Origin: Tateyamaria pelophila
GTDB taxonomy: Bacteria > Pseudomonadota > Alphaproteobacteria > Rhodobacterales > Rhodobacteraceae
Length of the DNA: 32,192 nucleotides
Assembly: GCF_019966495.1 (NCBI RefSeq)
Contig: NZ_JAIMIA010000054.1
Location: 1 to 32,192, forward strand
Reading direction: 5' to 3'
The first letter of the stretch is position 1. Every line of letters begins with the position of its first letter. The notes beneath the pieces are model-generated. The model searched no databases. It was given only the letters and a program-made list of their open reading frames with translations, and had not been told where the DNA came from. The translations under genes and the position numbers were made by a program. Below are positions 7,045-15,512 of this stretch, one piece after another.

Positions 7045-8208
7045 TTGATCCGCACCTTCGCCGCCGCTGCCATACTGCTTGCGACCGCCCTGCCCGCCAC
7101 CGCGTTCGAGACACGGGCCACAGCCGCATATGTGTACGATCAAACCACGGGCACCGTATTGCTGAACAAGAACGCGGACGATCCATTGCCCCCTGCGTCA
7201 ATGTCAAAACTGATGACGCTTTATGTGGCCTTCGAGGCGATCAAGCGGGGCCAGTTGCGGATGACTGACGAGTTGGTCGTATCGGCACATGCCAACAGCT
7301 TTGGCGGCTCGACGCTTTTCCTCAAGACCGGCGAACGGGTGACTGTCGAAGAGTTGATGCGCGGAATCATCGTATTGTCGGGCAACGACGCATGTGTGGT
7401 CATTGCCGAAGCGCTCAGCCCGGACGGCACCGAGGGTGGATTTGCCCGGATGATGACACGCCGGGCACAGGACATGGGCCTGACCAATTCGACATTCATT
7501 AACTCCAGCGGTTGGCCGGCCGCCGGGCACCGCATGTCGATGCGCGATCTTGGAGAGTTGGCCACGCGGCTGATCGAGGATTTTCCCGAATTCTATCCGA
7601 TGTTCGCGGAGACTGAGTTTCTCTTTGATGCAACCGAGTCGGCCAATCGATACAACCGAAATCCGCTTTTGAAACTGGGGATCGGCGCTGACGGCCTCAA
7701 GACCGGCCATACCCAGGAAGCGGGCTATGGGCTGACGGGATCTGCCAAACAAGGCGACCGCAGGATTGTCTTTGTGCTTTCGGGCCTAGACACGACCGCC
7801 ATCCGTGCCCAAGAGGCCGAGGCCATCGTAAACTGGGCCTTCCGCCAATTTGCCGAACGGACCCTGGCCTCAGAAGGGCAACGCATCACAACTGCACCTG
7901 TGTGGGAAGGCGCAGAACCTGTCGTCGGGCTGGTCCCTGCCGAAGACATCTCGGTCTTGTTGCCCGTGCTGGCCAGCAAGGAGGTGGCGGCCGAGGTGGT
8001 ATTCAAAGGCCCCATTCAGGCCCCGATTGTCGCCGGAACGCCGCTGGCGGAACTTGTCCTGCAACCCGAAGGTCTGCCGGAACAGCGCTTTTCCCTCGTC
8101 GCCGAAGCGGACGTTGCTCATGGCGGTTTTCTGGCCAGGATCTCGACTGCCGCGATGTCGTTGTTTGACCAGATCAGCAGCGATGCCGCATCCGAAAGCG
8201 GCACGTGA
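7045..8208 (+). CDS. dacC: D-alanyl-D-alanine carboxypeptidase (PBP5/6-type, S11 family)
   Basis: The 387-residue protein starts at TTG 7045 behind the ribosome site AGGAGA (7033-7038). The signal peptide ends near A20 (LPATA-FE). All penicillin-binding motifs are present: S52-M-S-K55 (acyl-enzyme serine), S112-G-N114 and K219-T-G221. After about residue 275 a beta-rich PBP5 C-terminal domain follows, with an amphipathic end (GGFLARISTAAMSLFDQI) that should anchor it on the inner membrane. It removes the terminal D-Ala from peptidoglycan pentapeptides in the periplasm. Its stop overlaps the tmk start (GTGA), so the two are translationally coupled. The dac paralogue letter is uncertain. Confidence 0.92.
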   Translation: MIRTFAAAAILLATALPATAFETRATAAYVYDQTTGTVLLNKNADDPLPPASMSKLMTLYVAFEAIKRGQLRMTDELVVSAHANSFGGSTLFLKTGERVTVEELMRGIIVLSGNDACVVIAEALSPDGTEGGFARMMTRRAQDMGLTNSTFINSSGWPAAGHRMSMRDLGELATRLIEDFPEFYPMFAETEFLFDATESANRYNRNPLLKLGIGADGLKTGHTQEAGYGLTGSAKQGDRRIVFVLSGLDTTAIRAQEAEAIVNWAFRQFAERTLASEGQRITTAPVWEGAEPVVGLVPAEDISVLLPVLASKEVAAEVVFKGPIQAPIVAGTPLAELVLQPEGLPEQRFSLVAEADVAHGGFLARISTAAMSLFDQISSDAASESGT

Positions 8209-8831
8209 CAACAGGCACATTCATCAGTTTCGAAGGCATCGACGGTTCGGGCAAGTCCACGCAAGCCAGCATGCTGGCCGATCACTTGCAACGCATCGGA
8301 TACGACCCGGTTCTGACACGTGAGCCCGGCGGCTCACCGGGGGCCGAGGAAATCCGGGCGCTTGTCCTGCAGGGTGACCCCGATCGATGGTCGGCGGAAA
8401 CCGAACTTTTATTGTTCACAGCCGCGCGGCGCGACCACCTCGAACGCCTGATCCAACCCGCCCTCGCGCAGGGCAAGATCGTGATCTGTGACCGCTTTGC
8501 CGACAGCACCCGCATGTATCAAGGGCTCAGCCGCGGAGATCTGCGCTCCACGGTAGACGCGCTGCACGATTTGATGATCAGGCGCGAACCAGACCTGACA
8601 TTGCTGATAGACATGGATCCGACAGAGGGGCTGGCCCGCGCCAGGAGCAGACAAGGGATCGAAGAACGGTTCGAGGATTTCGGCACTGATCTGCAAATCC
8701 AGATGCGGGCAGGTTTTTTGGATCTGGCGCAGGAATTTAGCGACCGTTTCCGCGTCATCGACGGCGCGCGCGCCATCGATCAGGTTGCCAGGGATGTCAC
8801 TGCCACGGTCATCAAGCACCTGCAGACCTGA
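8205..8831 (+). CDS. tmk: Thymidylate kinase
   Basis: The 208-residue protein has a GTG start at 8205 overlapping the previous stop by four bases. The P-loop is G11-I-D-G-S-G-K-S18. The DRF motif (CDRFADSTRMYQG) binds dTMP, and a LID segment has arginines (RARSRQGIEERFE). It phosphorylates dTMP to dTDP with ATP in the cytoplasm, an essential step for dTTP. The length and motif order are normal for bacterial TMPK. It lies in the operon just before the DNA polymerase III delta' gene, a common order in alphaproteobacteria. Confidence 0.96.
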   Translation: MTTGTFISFEGIDGSGKSTQASMLADHLQRIGYDPVLTREPGGSPGAEEIRALVLQGDPDRWSAETELLLFTAARRDHLERLIQPALAQGKIVICDRFADSTRMYQGLSRGDLRSTVDALHDLMIRREPDLTLLIDMDPTEGLARARSRQGIEERFEDFGTDLQIQMRAGFLDLAQEFSDRFRVIDGARAIDQVARDVTATVIKHLQT

Positions 8832-8899
8832 GGCTCTCGACATTGCCGCGCCCAGACAGAACCCATCATTTCTCTTGGCCCAAAATATCCCGGGGGTTT

Positions 8900-8913
8900 G
8901 GGGGCTGGCCCCC
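8900..8913. terminator. GC-rich hairpin between tmk and holB
   Basis: GGGGG-CTGG-CCCCC lies in the 173-base gap after tmk. It has no U-tract, so it is a weak candidate for termination or mRNA processing. The gap otherwise has no gene. Confidence 0.3.
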
Positions 8914-9004
8914 AATTCAAACCTCGACACCTTTTCAAAAATTGATCATTTAACGCCTCCGGTCCCATTTCCCCCGGCACGTCACAATGCTACATCGCTC
9001 ATAG

Positions 9005-10123
9005 ATGTCAGAGCAAACCACAGATCCCACCCGCGTCCCCGGCGCGCCGCATCCGCGTGACACCGTTCAATTGATCGGCCAGGGCACGGCAGAGGCCGCA
9101 TTTCTCGACGCGTTCACCACCGGACGTCTGCATCACGCCTGGCTCATCACCGGTCCGCGTGGCATCGGCAAAGCGACGCTGGCCTGGCGCATAGCGCGCT
9201 TCCTGCTGGCCACACCCGACCCCGATCCCGACGACATGTTCGGCGTCCCGTTGCCCACCACGCTCGATGTCGATCCCGATCACCCTGTTGCGCATCGGAT
9301 CGCGGCCGGGGCCGAACCGGGTCTCAAATCCGTGCACCGGACCGAAAACGAAAAGACCAAGAGGTTGCGGGATCAGATCACGATCGACGATATCCGCGCC
9401 ATGGCAGGTTTTTTTCAACTCTCTGCAACAGATGGCGGCCGCCGGGTCGTGATCATCGACGCCGCAGACGAGATGAACGCGAACGCCGCCAATGCCCTGC
9501 TGAAAATGCTCGAAGAGCCCCCCGACCGCACGACGCTGCTGCTGATCTGCCACCAGCCCAGCCGCCTGTTGCCGACCATCCGATCCCGCTGTCGCACATT
9601 ACGGCTTTCGACACTGTCTGCAGACGATACAGCACGCGCCATGGCCCAGGCCGGGGTCGAACCCAGCGCACAAAGCGCAGCACTGGCCGAGTTGAGCGCC
9701 GGGTCCGTTGGCGACGCCCTGCGCCTGTCGTTGCTGGACGGTTTGAAGATCTACAGTGAGATCGTCGCCCTGCTGGGATCAATGCCAAATCTCGATCGCC
9801 CGCGCGCTCTGGCGCTGGCCGAAGCGGCAGGACAGCGCGGTGCAGAAGCGCGGCTTGATCTACTCTACACCCTGATCGACATCGCCCTGACACGGCTCGC
9901 ACGCACAGGCGCGACAGGACACCCACCACAGGTCGAGGCCGCCGCAAACGAAGCGGCCATTTTCAGCCGCCTCGCCAGGACGCAAGGCCAGGCGCGCGCC
10001 TGGGCCGATACCGCGCAAACAGCGCTGGCCCGTGCCCGCCATGGTCGGGCCGTCAACCTTGACCCCGCCGCCCTCGTGCTCGATACGCTTTTCAAACTTC
10101 AGGATACGGCCGCCACCCGATGA
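9005..10123 (+). CDS. holB: DNA polymerase III subunit delta'
   Basis: The 372-residue AAA+ clamp-loader subunit has a modified P-loop G50-P-R-G-I-G-K-A57 (HAWLITGPRGIGKATLAW). It also has the Walker B-like VVIIDAADEMNANAANALLKMLEEPP block and the sensor segment SRLLPTIRSRCRTLRL with the SRC motif. The C-terminal helical part is Ala-rich. It works in the gamma/delta/delta' complex that loads the beta clamp onto DNA. The usual zinc cysteines of E. coli delta' are not seen between the P-loop and Walker B, a feature shared by many alphaproteobacterial versions. Its TGA overlaps the tatD ATG. Confidence 0.93.
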   Translation: MSEQTTDPTRVPGAPHPRDTVQLIGQGTAEAAFLDAFTTGRLHHAWLITGPRGIGKATLAWRIARFLLATPDPDPDDMFGVPLPTTLDVDPDHPVAHRIAAGAEPGLKSVHRTENEKTKRLRDQITIDDIRAMAGFFQLSATDGGRRVVIIDAADEMNANAANALLKMLEEPPDRTTLLLICHQPSRLLPTIRSRCRTLRLSTLSADDTARAMAQAGVEPSAQSAALAELSAGSVGDALRLSLLDGLKIYSEIVALLGSMPNLDRPRALALAEAAGQRGAEARLDLLYTLIDIALTRLARTGATGHPPQVEAAANEAAIFSRLARTQGQARAWADTAQTALARARHGRAVNLDPAALVLDTLFKLQDTAATR

Positions 10124-10923
10124 CCCCACCCGAGATTACCGACAGCCACTGCCATCTCGATTTCCCCGATTTCGAAGGGCATCTGGATCAGATCATCGCC
10201 GACGCCGCTGCCGCAGGCGTCACGCGCATGGTCACGATCTGCACAAAGCTACGGCATGAGCCTCAGGTCCGTGCCATTGCCGAAGCCTACGCGCCTGTCT
10301 TTTACGCCGCGGGAACCCACCCGATGAGCGCGGCATCAGAACCGCTGGCGACCACAGATCACCTCATAACGCTCTCAAAACACAAAAAGTTCGTCGGGAT
10401 CGGCGAAACCGGCCTCGACTATCACTACACGTCTGACAGCGCTGAAATCCAGCAGCAGTCGCTGCGGATCCACATCGCCGCGGCGCGCGAAACCGGATTG
10501 CCACTGATCATCCACGCCCGCGCTGCCGACGACGACATGGCGCGCATTCTGGCCGAAGAATATGAGAACGGCGCCTATACCTGCGTCATGCATTGCTTCT
10601 CTTCAAGCCGGGCGCTCGCCCACGCCGCGCTCGATCTGGGCTTTTACCTCAGCATGTCGGGCATTGCCGCCTTCCCGAAATCACAAGAGCTGCGCGACAT
10701 CTTTGCCAGCGCACCTGTCGACCGCATTCTGGTCGAAACCGACGCGCCCTACCTCGCGCCCCCCCCTCATCGGGGCCGACGCAACGAACCAGCCTATACG
10801 GCGCATACGGCTGCCAGGAGCGCAGAAGTTTTCGGCCTCGACTACGCAGAATTCGCCGCGCAAACGCAAACGAACTTCGACCGCTTGTTCTCCAAAGCCA
10901 CGCACGACACAGTGGGCCCATGA
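10120..10923 (+). CDS. tatD: TatD-family metal-dependent DNase/hydrolase
   Basis: This 267-residue amidohydrolase-fold protein has metal ligands H10/H12 (TDSHCHLDF), the Glu in GIGETGLDYH, His in LPLIIHARAADDD, His in CVMHCFSSS and Asp in ILVETDAPYLAPPPHRGRRNEP. The pattern is complete for the TatD family (YcfH type). These enzymes are 3'-5' exonucleases or D-aminoacyl-like hydrolases with a divalent metal, in the cytoplasm. It overlaps its neighbours by four bases on both sides (ATGA), so it is translationally coupled with holB and the MBL hydrolase. Confidence 0.94.
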   Translation: MTPPEITDSHCHLDFPDFEGHLDQIIADAAAAGVTRMVTICTKLRHEPQVRAIAEAYAPVFYAAGTHPMSAASEPLATTDHLITLSKHKKFVGIGETGLDYHYTSDSAEIQQQSLRIHIAAARETGLPLIIHARAADDDMARILAEEYENGAYTCVMHCFSSSRALAHAALDLGFYLSMSGIAAFPKSQELRDIFASAPVDRILVETDAPYLAPPPHRGRRNEPAYTAHTAARSAEVFGLDYAEFAAQTQTNFDRLFSKATHDTVGP

Positions 10924-11723
10924 CTGACACGCTCACCTTCACCATTTTGGGCTGCGGATCGTCCGGCGGCGTGCCCCGCATCGGCGGACATTGGGGCGCC
11001 TGCGATCCGGACAATCCAAAAAACCGACGGCAACGCTGCTCATTGCTGGTCGAACGGACTGGACAGAATGGCACGACAACCGTGCTGATCGACACCTCTC
11101 CCGATCTGCGCAACCAGTTTCTGGACAACGGGGTCGGACGGCTCGATGGTGTGATCTACACCCATTCTCACGCCGATCACGTGCACGGGATTGATGATCT
11201 GCGGATGATCGTATTCAACATGCGGGCCCGGCTTCAGGTCTGGGCGGACGGCCCGACCCAGGACGCCTTGCTCAATCGGTTCGGCTATGTGTTCGTGCAA
11301 CCAAAAGGGTCGCCCTACCCGCCGATCCTCGACCTCAACACCATTGATGGTGCAACCACGATTGAGGGCGCAGGCGGGCCTGTCACCTTTCAGCCTTTCG
11401 AAGTCGGGCATGGCAGCATGGACGCATTGGGGTTCAAGGTAAACAACGTGGCCTATCTGCCTGACGTCGCAGATATTCCGGCCACGGTCTGGCCTTTGCT
11501 GGAAAACCTCGACTGCTGGATCGTCGATGCCTTGCGGCGTGACCCGCATCCGACGCACAGCCACCTGGCCAACACTCTGGAGTGGATCAAACGGGCAAAA
11601 CCCAAACGGGCCATCCTCACGAACATGCATATTGATCTCGACTATGACACCATCCTGAGCGAAACCCCCGACCATGTCGAACCTGCTTATGACGGGCTCA
11701 AATACACGGTGCCCGCGTCCTGA
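10920..11723 (+). CDS. MBL-fold metal-dependent hydrolase (PhnP-like)
   Basis: The 267-residue protein starts at ATG 10920, overlapping tatD by four bases; a longer frame to 10593 is only out-of-frame tatD. The metallo-beta-lactamase fold shows H82-x-H84-x-D86-H87 (THSHADHVHG), H164 (EVGHGSMD) and D182 (YLPDVADI). It also has the N-terminal ILGCGSSGGVPRIGG and WGACDP seen in PhnP-type phosphodiesterases. It likely hydrolyses a cyclic or phosphodiester substrate with two metals. It is the last gene of the operon. The constant TatD-MBL linkage in Rhodobacteraceae hints at a shared nucleic-acid or nucleotide repair job, which is inference. Confidence 0.88.
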   Translation: MTDTLTFTILGCGSSGGVPRIGGHWGACDPDNPKNRRQRCSLLVERTGQNGTTTVLIDTSPDLRNQFLDNGVGRLDGVIYTHSHADHVHGIDDLRMIVFNMRARLQVWADGPTQDALLNRFGYVFVQPKGSPYPPILDLNTIDGATTIEGAGGPVTFQPFEVGHGSMDALGFKVNNVAYLPDVADIPATVWPLLENLDCWIVDALRRDPHPTHSHLANTLEWIKRAKPKRAILTNMHIDLDYDTILSETPDHVEPAYDGLKYTVPAS

Positions 11724-11789
11724 TTTCTCTGTTCCAAAAAATCCCCGCCGGAGGCCCCCGCCCCCGCCACAAGGCTTAAAGGCCCGATC

Positions 11790-12719
11790 ATGCAAGCCCT
11801 GCTGGACGTCATCTTACCCGTCTTCATCGTGATCGGGTTCGGCTATCTTGCCGTCTGGCGCGGGTTGTTTCCGGAATCCGGCGTGGATGGGCTGATGAAA
11901 TTCAGCCAGCATTTCGCAATCCCCTGCCTGCTCTTTTCGGCCATCGCCAGCCTCGACCTGTCCGCCAGCCTCGATGTGCGATTGCTGATCAGTTTTTATG
12001 TCGGTGCCGCAGCGGGTTTCGTCTTGGGCTTTGCGGGCGCCCGCCTTGTGTTCAAGCGAGACTGGGAAGATTGCGTGGCCATCGGCTTTTGCTGTCTCTT
12101 TTCCAATTCGGTTCTGCTCGGGCTGGCGATCAATGAACGGGCTTACGGGCCCGAAGCACTTGCCGGGGCCTACGCAATCATCGCCTTCCATTCGCCCTTT
12201 TGTTACGCGGTTGGCATCACCGCGATGGAGATTGCGCGCAATCGCGGGCAATCTCCCCTGATGATGGTCCGCGGGATTGCACGTGCGATGTTCCGCAACG
12301 CTCTGGTTCTGGCCATCATGGCTGGATTTGCCGTGAACCTGCTCGGTATCGCGCTGCCACCAGTCCTGAATGACGGATTGGACCTCGTGATCCGCGCGGC
12401 GTTGCCGACGGCGCTCTTTGCGCTTGGCGGCGTTCTGGTCCAATACAGGCCCGAAGGCGACGCGCGCGTCATTGCGATGGTATGCGCGATCGCGCTTTTG
12501 GTGCATCCGGCCATCACCTGGGCGTTGGGAACCGCATTGTCCGTGCCCTCTGAGACCTTCAAGCCGGGTGTGCTCACCGCTGCAATGGCCCCGGGCGTCA
12601 ACGCCTATATTTTTGCAAATCTCTACGGGCGCGCAAAGCAGGTCGCCGCCTCTTCCGTTCTGGTCGCCACAGGCGCCTCTATCGTTACAGCGTGGATGTG
12701 GCTGATGGTTCTGGGATAG
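11790..12719 (+). CDS. AEC-family transporter (auxin efflux carrier type)
   Basis: This 309-residue hydrophobic protein has about ten predicted membrane segments arranged as two halves. It begins ALLDVILPVFIVIGFGYLAVWRGLF, and has the AIPCLLFSAIAS segment and the second-half LPTALFALGGVLV and MAPGVNAYIFANLYG blocks characteristic of AEC permeases. Such proteins move organic acids or similar small metabolites across the inner membrane; the substrate cannot be read. It lies 66 bases after the MBL hydrolase with a GC-rich gap, and may be a separate unit. Its 3' end overlaps the convergent BrkB-family gene by 35 bases. Confidence 0.88.
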   Translation: MQALLDVILPVFIVIGFGYLAVWRGLFPESGVDGLMKFSQHFAIPCLLFSAIASLDLSASLDVRLLISFYVGAAAGFVLGFAGARLVFKRDWEDCVAIGFCCLFSNSVLLGLAINERAYGPEALAGAYAIIAFHSPFCYAVGITAMEIARNRGQSPLMMVRGIARAMFRNALVLAIMAGFAVNLLGIALPPVLNDGLDLVIRAALPTALFALGGVLVQYRPEGDARVIAMVCAIALLVHPAITWALGTALSVPSETFKPGVLTAAMAPGVNAYIFANLYGRAKQVAASSVLVATGASIVTAWMWLMVLG

Positions 12720-13638
12720 CCAGCTTGGCCCGGCGCGCGCGCGCCAGCAGCGCATTGAGTGCCCCCCCGAGCAGCACAAGATAGGCCGATATGAACAGCC
12801 ACATCAACATGACGATGACGGCCCCGATCGAACCATAAACCTCGTTATACGTCCCGAAATTCTGCAAATATGCAGAAAAGCCCATAGACGCTGCGATCCA
12901 CCCCAGAACGGCAAAGACAACTCCCGGTAAAATCAGGCGTGGCCGCGCGCCGCGCATATTGGGACCCAGCCGATAGATCAACGCGAATCCCGCGAGCAGC
13001 ACGACAACACCAACCAGCCACCGCAATGTCTGAACACCCAAACTGGTCCAGCCCCCCAGCGGAAAAAAAGTTAGAACGATCGGCAAGATAACGATACAAC
13101 CCATCGCGACGAGCAGCACTCCGATCAGGCAAAACGTCAGTAAGAACGCGCGCACCAAACGCGAGATGCCGCCGCGGTTTGGCACGCCGTAGATGGCATT
13201 CAACCCCCGGATCAAAGCATCAACCCCGGCCCTTGCAGGCCACAGCGCCAGCGAGAAAGAGAGTAGAGACGCCCACCCGAGCGTCAGCCCATCTGCCGTT
13301 GACAGCCTTGTCAACTGCCCGGCCAGCAATCTGTAGACGTCAACTGGAATCAGTTCTTCGAATTCTTTTAGTTGCTGTAGGGCATGGCCCGGATCTCCGA
13401 CGATCGCCCAGAGAGATATGGTCGCTGCCATCCCCGGAAACACCGCCAGAATAGCGTAAAATGCGACCCCGGCCGCAACCAGGCTCAGGTTTTTTTCGTC
13501 CGTCATCTGAGAAAGCTGGCGAACCGCACGCCACCATATCACAGGATCCAAAGGCGGCAGGGAAACGAGCGCGCGATCAACCATTGGCGGAAACTTTGCA
13601 CCGGGAGGCATCAATGGCAATGCTGGCGCACGTATCAA
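12685..13638 (-). CDS. YihY/BrkB-family inner-membrane protein
   Basis: The protein has 317 residues from TTG 13638; an ATG at 13584 (MVDRALVSLPP) is an equally possible start because neither has a clear ribosome site. Six membrane segments are visible. Family signatures include LSLVAAGVAFYAILAVFPGMAA near residue 52 and the late YGSIGAVIVMLMWLFISAYLVLLGGALNA. Once called ribonuclease BN, the family is now regarded as a membrane transport or exporter-like protein of unknown substrate. The gene is monocistronic, and its last 35 bases are antisense to the AEC transporter gene. Confidence 0.85.
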   Translation of the reverse strand: MIRAPALPLMPPGAKFPPMVDRALVSLPPLDPVIWWRAVRQLSQMTDEKNLSLVAAGVAFYAILAVFPGMAATISLWAIVGDPGHALQQLKEFEELIPVDVYRLLAGQLTRLSTADGLTLGWASLLSFSLALWPARAGVDALIRGLNAIYGVPNRGGISRLVRAFLLTFCLIGVLLVAMGCIVILPIVLTFFPLGGWTSLGVQTLRWLVGVVVLLAGFALIYRLGPNMRGARPRLILPGVVFAVLGWIAASMGFSAYLQNFGTYNEVYGSIGAVIVMLMWLFISAYLVLLGGALNALLARARRAKLAIPEPSATSTL

Positions 13639-13943
13639 GACTGAAATTCATACACATGGTTGCGATACTGGCCTGCCGACGAGGCTTTGGCAAATGGCAT
13701 ACCGACCCATGCCTTCGAGACAGCCTACTGGAATAAGAATGAGTGATTGGAATATCCCCCGTCGGTTTCCGACAATCGGGCTATAAGTTCAGGTGTTGCT
13801 GAAAAAAGTCATGGTGCGGCCGGCGAACCTATAACTCTTGGGTCAGCCCCGGCCAACTGAGTTATTTTCCCCTTGTTTATAAACTCTTAGTTGATCTACA
13901 TAGTTCAAGGGCGGTCAGGTAGGATCACTTAAGTTCAACAGGA
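13639..13943. other. Intergenic region before the integrase
   Basis: About 300 bases without a gene, visibly more AT-rich than its neighbours. It contains a perfect inverted repeat ATAACTC (13831-13837) / GAGTTAT (13859-13865) with an inner TTGG/CCAA pair, followed by a T-rich stretch. This is the natural place for the integrase promoter and the island's attachment site, but I cannot identify a second att copy in the window. Confidence 0.45.
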
Positions 13944-15065
13944 ATGGGGGCCGGAATGGGGGCCAGACTACGAGCATCGGACCTGAAAACTGCGCCGGAG
14001 GGGCGTCATTTCTTGGGTGAGGGTTTGTACTTCCGGGTGCGCGGCAGCAGTCGGGTTTGGATATATCGCTACCAGATCGACGGGGCGCGGCGTGATGTGA
14101 CGTTGGGTAAGTACCCCGACATGAGCCTGAAGTCGGCGCGAGATGCGCGTTACGAGATGGCGCGGCTGAAGGAGCGCGGCTACGTCGCTGTCAGGCGGAG
14201 GCGGCACCGCAGCCACACGTTGCGGTCGTGGGTTGGGCGTTGGATGAAGGCGAACCGCCACGACTTGAAGGATGGCGGTCGGTCTGGGCGCTGGCTGTCG
14301 CCGCTGCGGGTCCACGTCATGCCGGTGCTGGGTCAGATGGATGTCCGCGCCATTACGTTCGAGGACATCAAGCCGATCTTCGACCCGATCTGGCGCACGA
14401 AGACCAGCGCCGCCGCGAAGGGTATGGACCGGCTTGGCATGGTGATGCGATACGCCGAGGCTGAACTGCCCGAGGTGGACGTACGGATCGTGCCGCGTGT
14501 GCGCGTGGCACTGGGCAAGCAGCGCCACAAGGCGACGCCGATACCATCGATGCCGTGGCGTGAGGTGCCCACCTTCTACGCCACGCTGGAGACATCCCCC
14601 GCCGCGCTGGCGCTGCGCCTGCTGATCCTGACCGCCAGCCGGTCCCGTCCCGTCAGGATGGCCCACGTCGATCAGTTCGAGGGCGACGTGTGGACGATCC
14701 CGGCGGCGAACATGAAGGGCGGCAACGAGTTCAGAGTGCCGCTGTCGGACGAAGCCATGCGGGTGATCGATCTGGCGCGGCCCCTTGCCCGAAACGGGTT
14801 CCTATTCTGCGCTGTCCGGGGCAAGCCAATCAGCGACATGTCGATGACGGCTCTCATGAACCGCCGCAAACTGGACTACCGACCGCACGGCTTCCGGTCG
14901 TCGTTCAGGACGTGGGCGGAGGACACCGCGCAGGACTGGACGCTGGCCGAGGTGTCACTGGATCACACGGTCGGGAACAAGGTCGAGAGAACGTACCAGA
15001 GATCCGACCTGCTCTACCGGCGCGCGCCACTCATGCAGCTTTGGAGCGACACGCTCGGCGTTTAG
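13944..15065 (+). CDS. Tyrosine-recombinase integrase (P4/DUF4102 type)
   Basis: The 373-residue protein starts at ATG 13944; a second ATG at 13956 starts the same frame, in a GAATGGGGGCC tandem repeat. Residues 8-80 form the arm-binding DUF4102-like domain (GEGLYFRVRGSSRVWIYRY, DVTLGKYPDMSLKSAR). Residues 90-190 are the core-binding SAM-like domain and 205-360 the catalytic domain. Catalytic residues appear complete: R233, K258, H315-x-x-R318 (HGFRSSFRTWAED), H341 (LDHTVGNKVERTY) and nucleophile Y351. The motif 'TGxRxGE' usual around the first Arg is altered to TASRSRP. It should integrate or excise a genomic island. It borders the mobile region to the right, which is its likely cargo. Confidence 0.9.
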   Translation: MGAGMGARLRASDLKTAPEGRHFLGEGLYFRVRGSSRVWIYRYQIDGARRDVTLGKYPDMSLKSARDARYEMARLKERGYVAVRRRRHRSHTLRSWVGRWMKANRHDLKDGGRSGRWLSPLRVHVMPVLGQMDVRAITFEDIKPIFDPIWRTKTSAAAKGMDRLGMVMRYAEAELPEVDVRIVPRVRVALGKQRHKATPIPSMPWREVPTFYATLETSPAALALRLLILTASRSRPVRMAHVDQFEGDVWTIPAANMKGGNEFRVPLSDEAMRVIDLARPLARNGFLFCAVRGKPISDMSMTALMNRRKLDYRPHGFRSSFRTWAEDTAQDWTLAEVSLDHTVGNKVERTYQRSDLLYRRAPLMQLWSDTLGV

Positions 15066-15159
15066 CCCTGTGCGGCGCTGCAGAACTTGGCGCGCCGGTC
15101 TTCGGTTTCGAACTTGTTGCCGCAGCCGCTTCACTGCCGGTAGCTGCGCAGGACACTCA

Positions 15160-15305
15160 GATCGACGCACGTCAGCGACACGACGATGACCGCCCTGCTC
15201 AGACGCCGCGACCTGCCCTACCGCCCGCATGGTTTCCGCGCCAGCTTCAGGACGTGGGCAGAAGAAACCGGGCACCGGAACAAACAGGCGATCAAAAGGG
15301 CTTGG
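15160..15305 (+). pseudogene. Fragment of a second tyrosine integrase
   Basis: The frame reads SDTTMTALLRRRDLPYRPHG followed by FRASFRTWAEET, which is homologous but not identical to residues 297-327 of the upstream integrase (TALMNRRKLDYRPHGFRSSFRTWAED). Only the box-II HGFR region remains; the match ends after EET. A related second element was probably cut by recombination. Bases 15066-15160 give no clear match. Confidence 0.7.
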
Positions 15306-15314
15306 CAGTACCAA

Positions 15315-15434
15315 ATGACTGCCGGGCAGCCAGTCAAAGCCTTTTGGACCTCTGCCGCGCAAGTCTTTGGCATCAACCTGCCAGACGCCCATGATTTGTT
15401 CCATCGCCTTTTCGATCACTGCGTCTTGTGACAT
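15315..15434 (-). pseudogene. Truncated start of an unrecognised gene
   Basis: From ATG 15434 on the minus strand, the first 40 residues (MSQDAVIEKAMEQIMGVWQV, then DAKDLRGRGPKGFDWLPGSH) look like a real amphipathic, charged protein N-terminus. The frame then runs antisense through the integrase fragment, where the sequence is nonsense. It is best read as a gene cut at the junction near 15310. I do not recognise the family. Confidence 0.45.
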
Positions 15435-15476
15435 CGGAATAACCTTCTCAGAGATATTAGGGCTCATAGTGTGACG

Positions 15477-15512
15477 GGTCACACCGATACCTATTTCGAA
15501 ATTGGTGTGACC
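15477..15512. terminator. Stem-loop at the end of the four-gene cassette
   Basis: GGTCACACC (15477-15485) and GGTGTGACC (15504-15512) form a perfect 9-bp stem around the stop codon of the 88-residue gene. An overlapping 14-base palindrome TGTGACGGGTCACA lies at 15470-15483. There is no U-tract, so it may be a 3' mRNA stabiliser, a terminator or a recombination structure at the cassette edge. Confidence 0.4.

Noticed and set aside
10593-11723. 376-residue version of the MBL hydrolase
   Set aside because: The N-terminal extension is out-of-frame tatD; the family pattern begins at ATG 10920, which overlaps the tatD stop.
15477-15512. Integron attC site
   Set aside because: No GTTRRRY core sites and no integron integrase; only a plain perfect stem.
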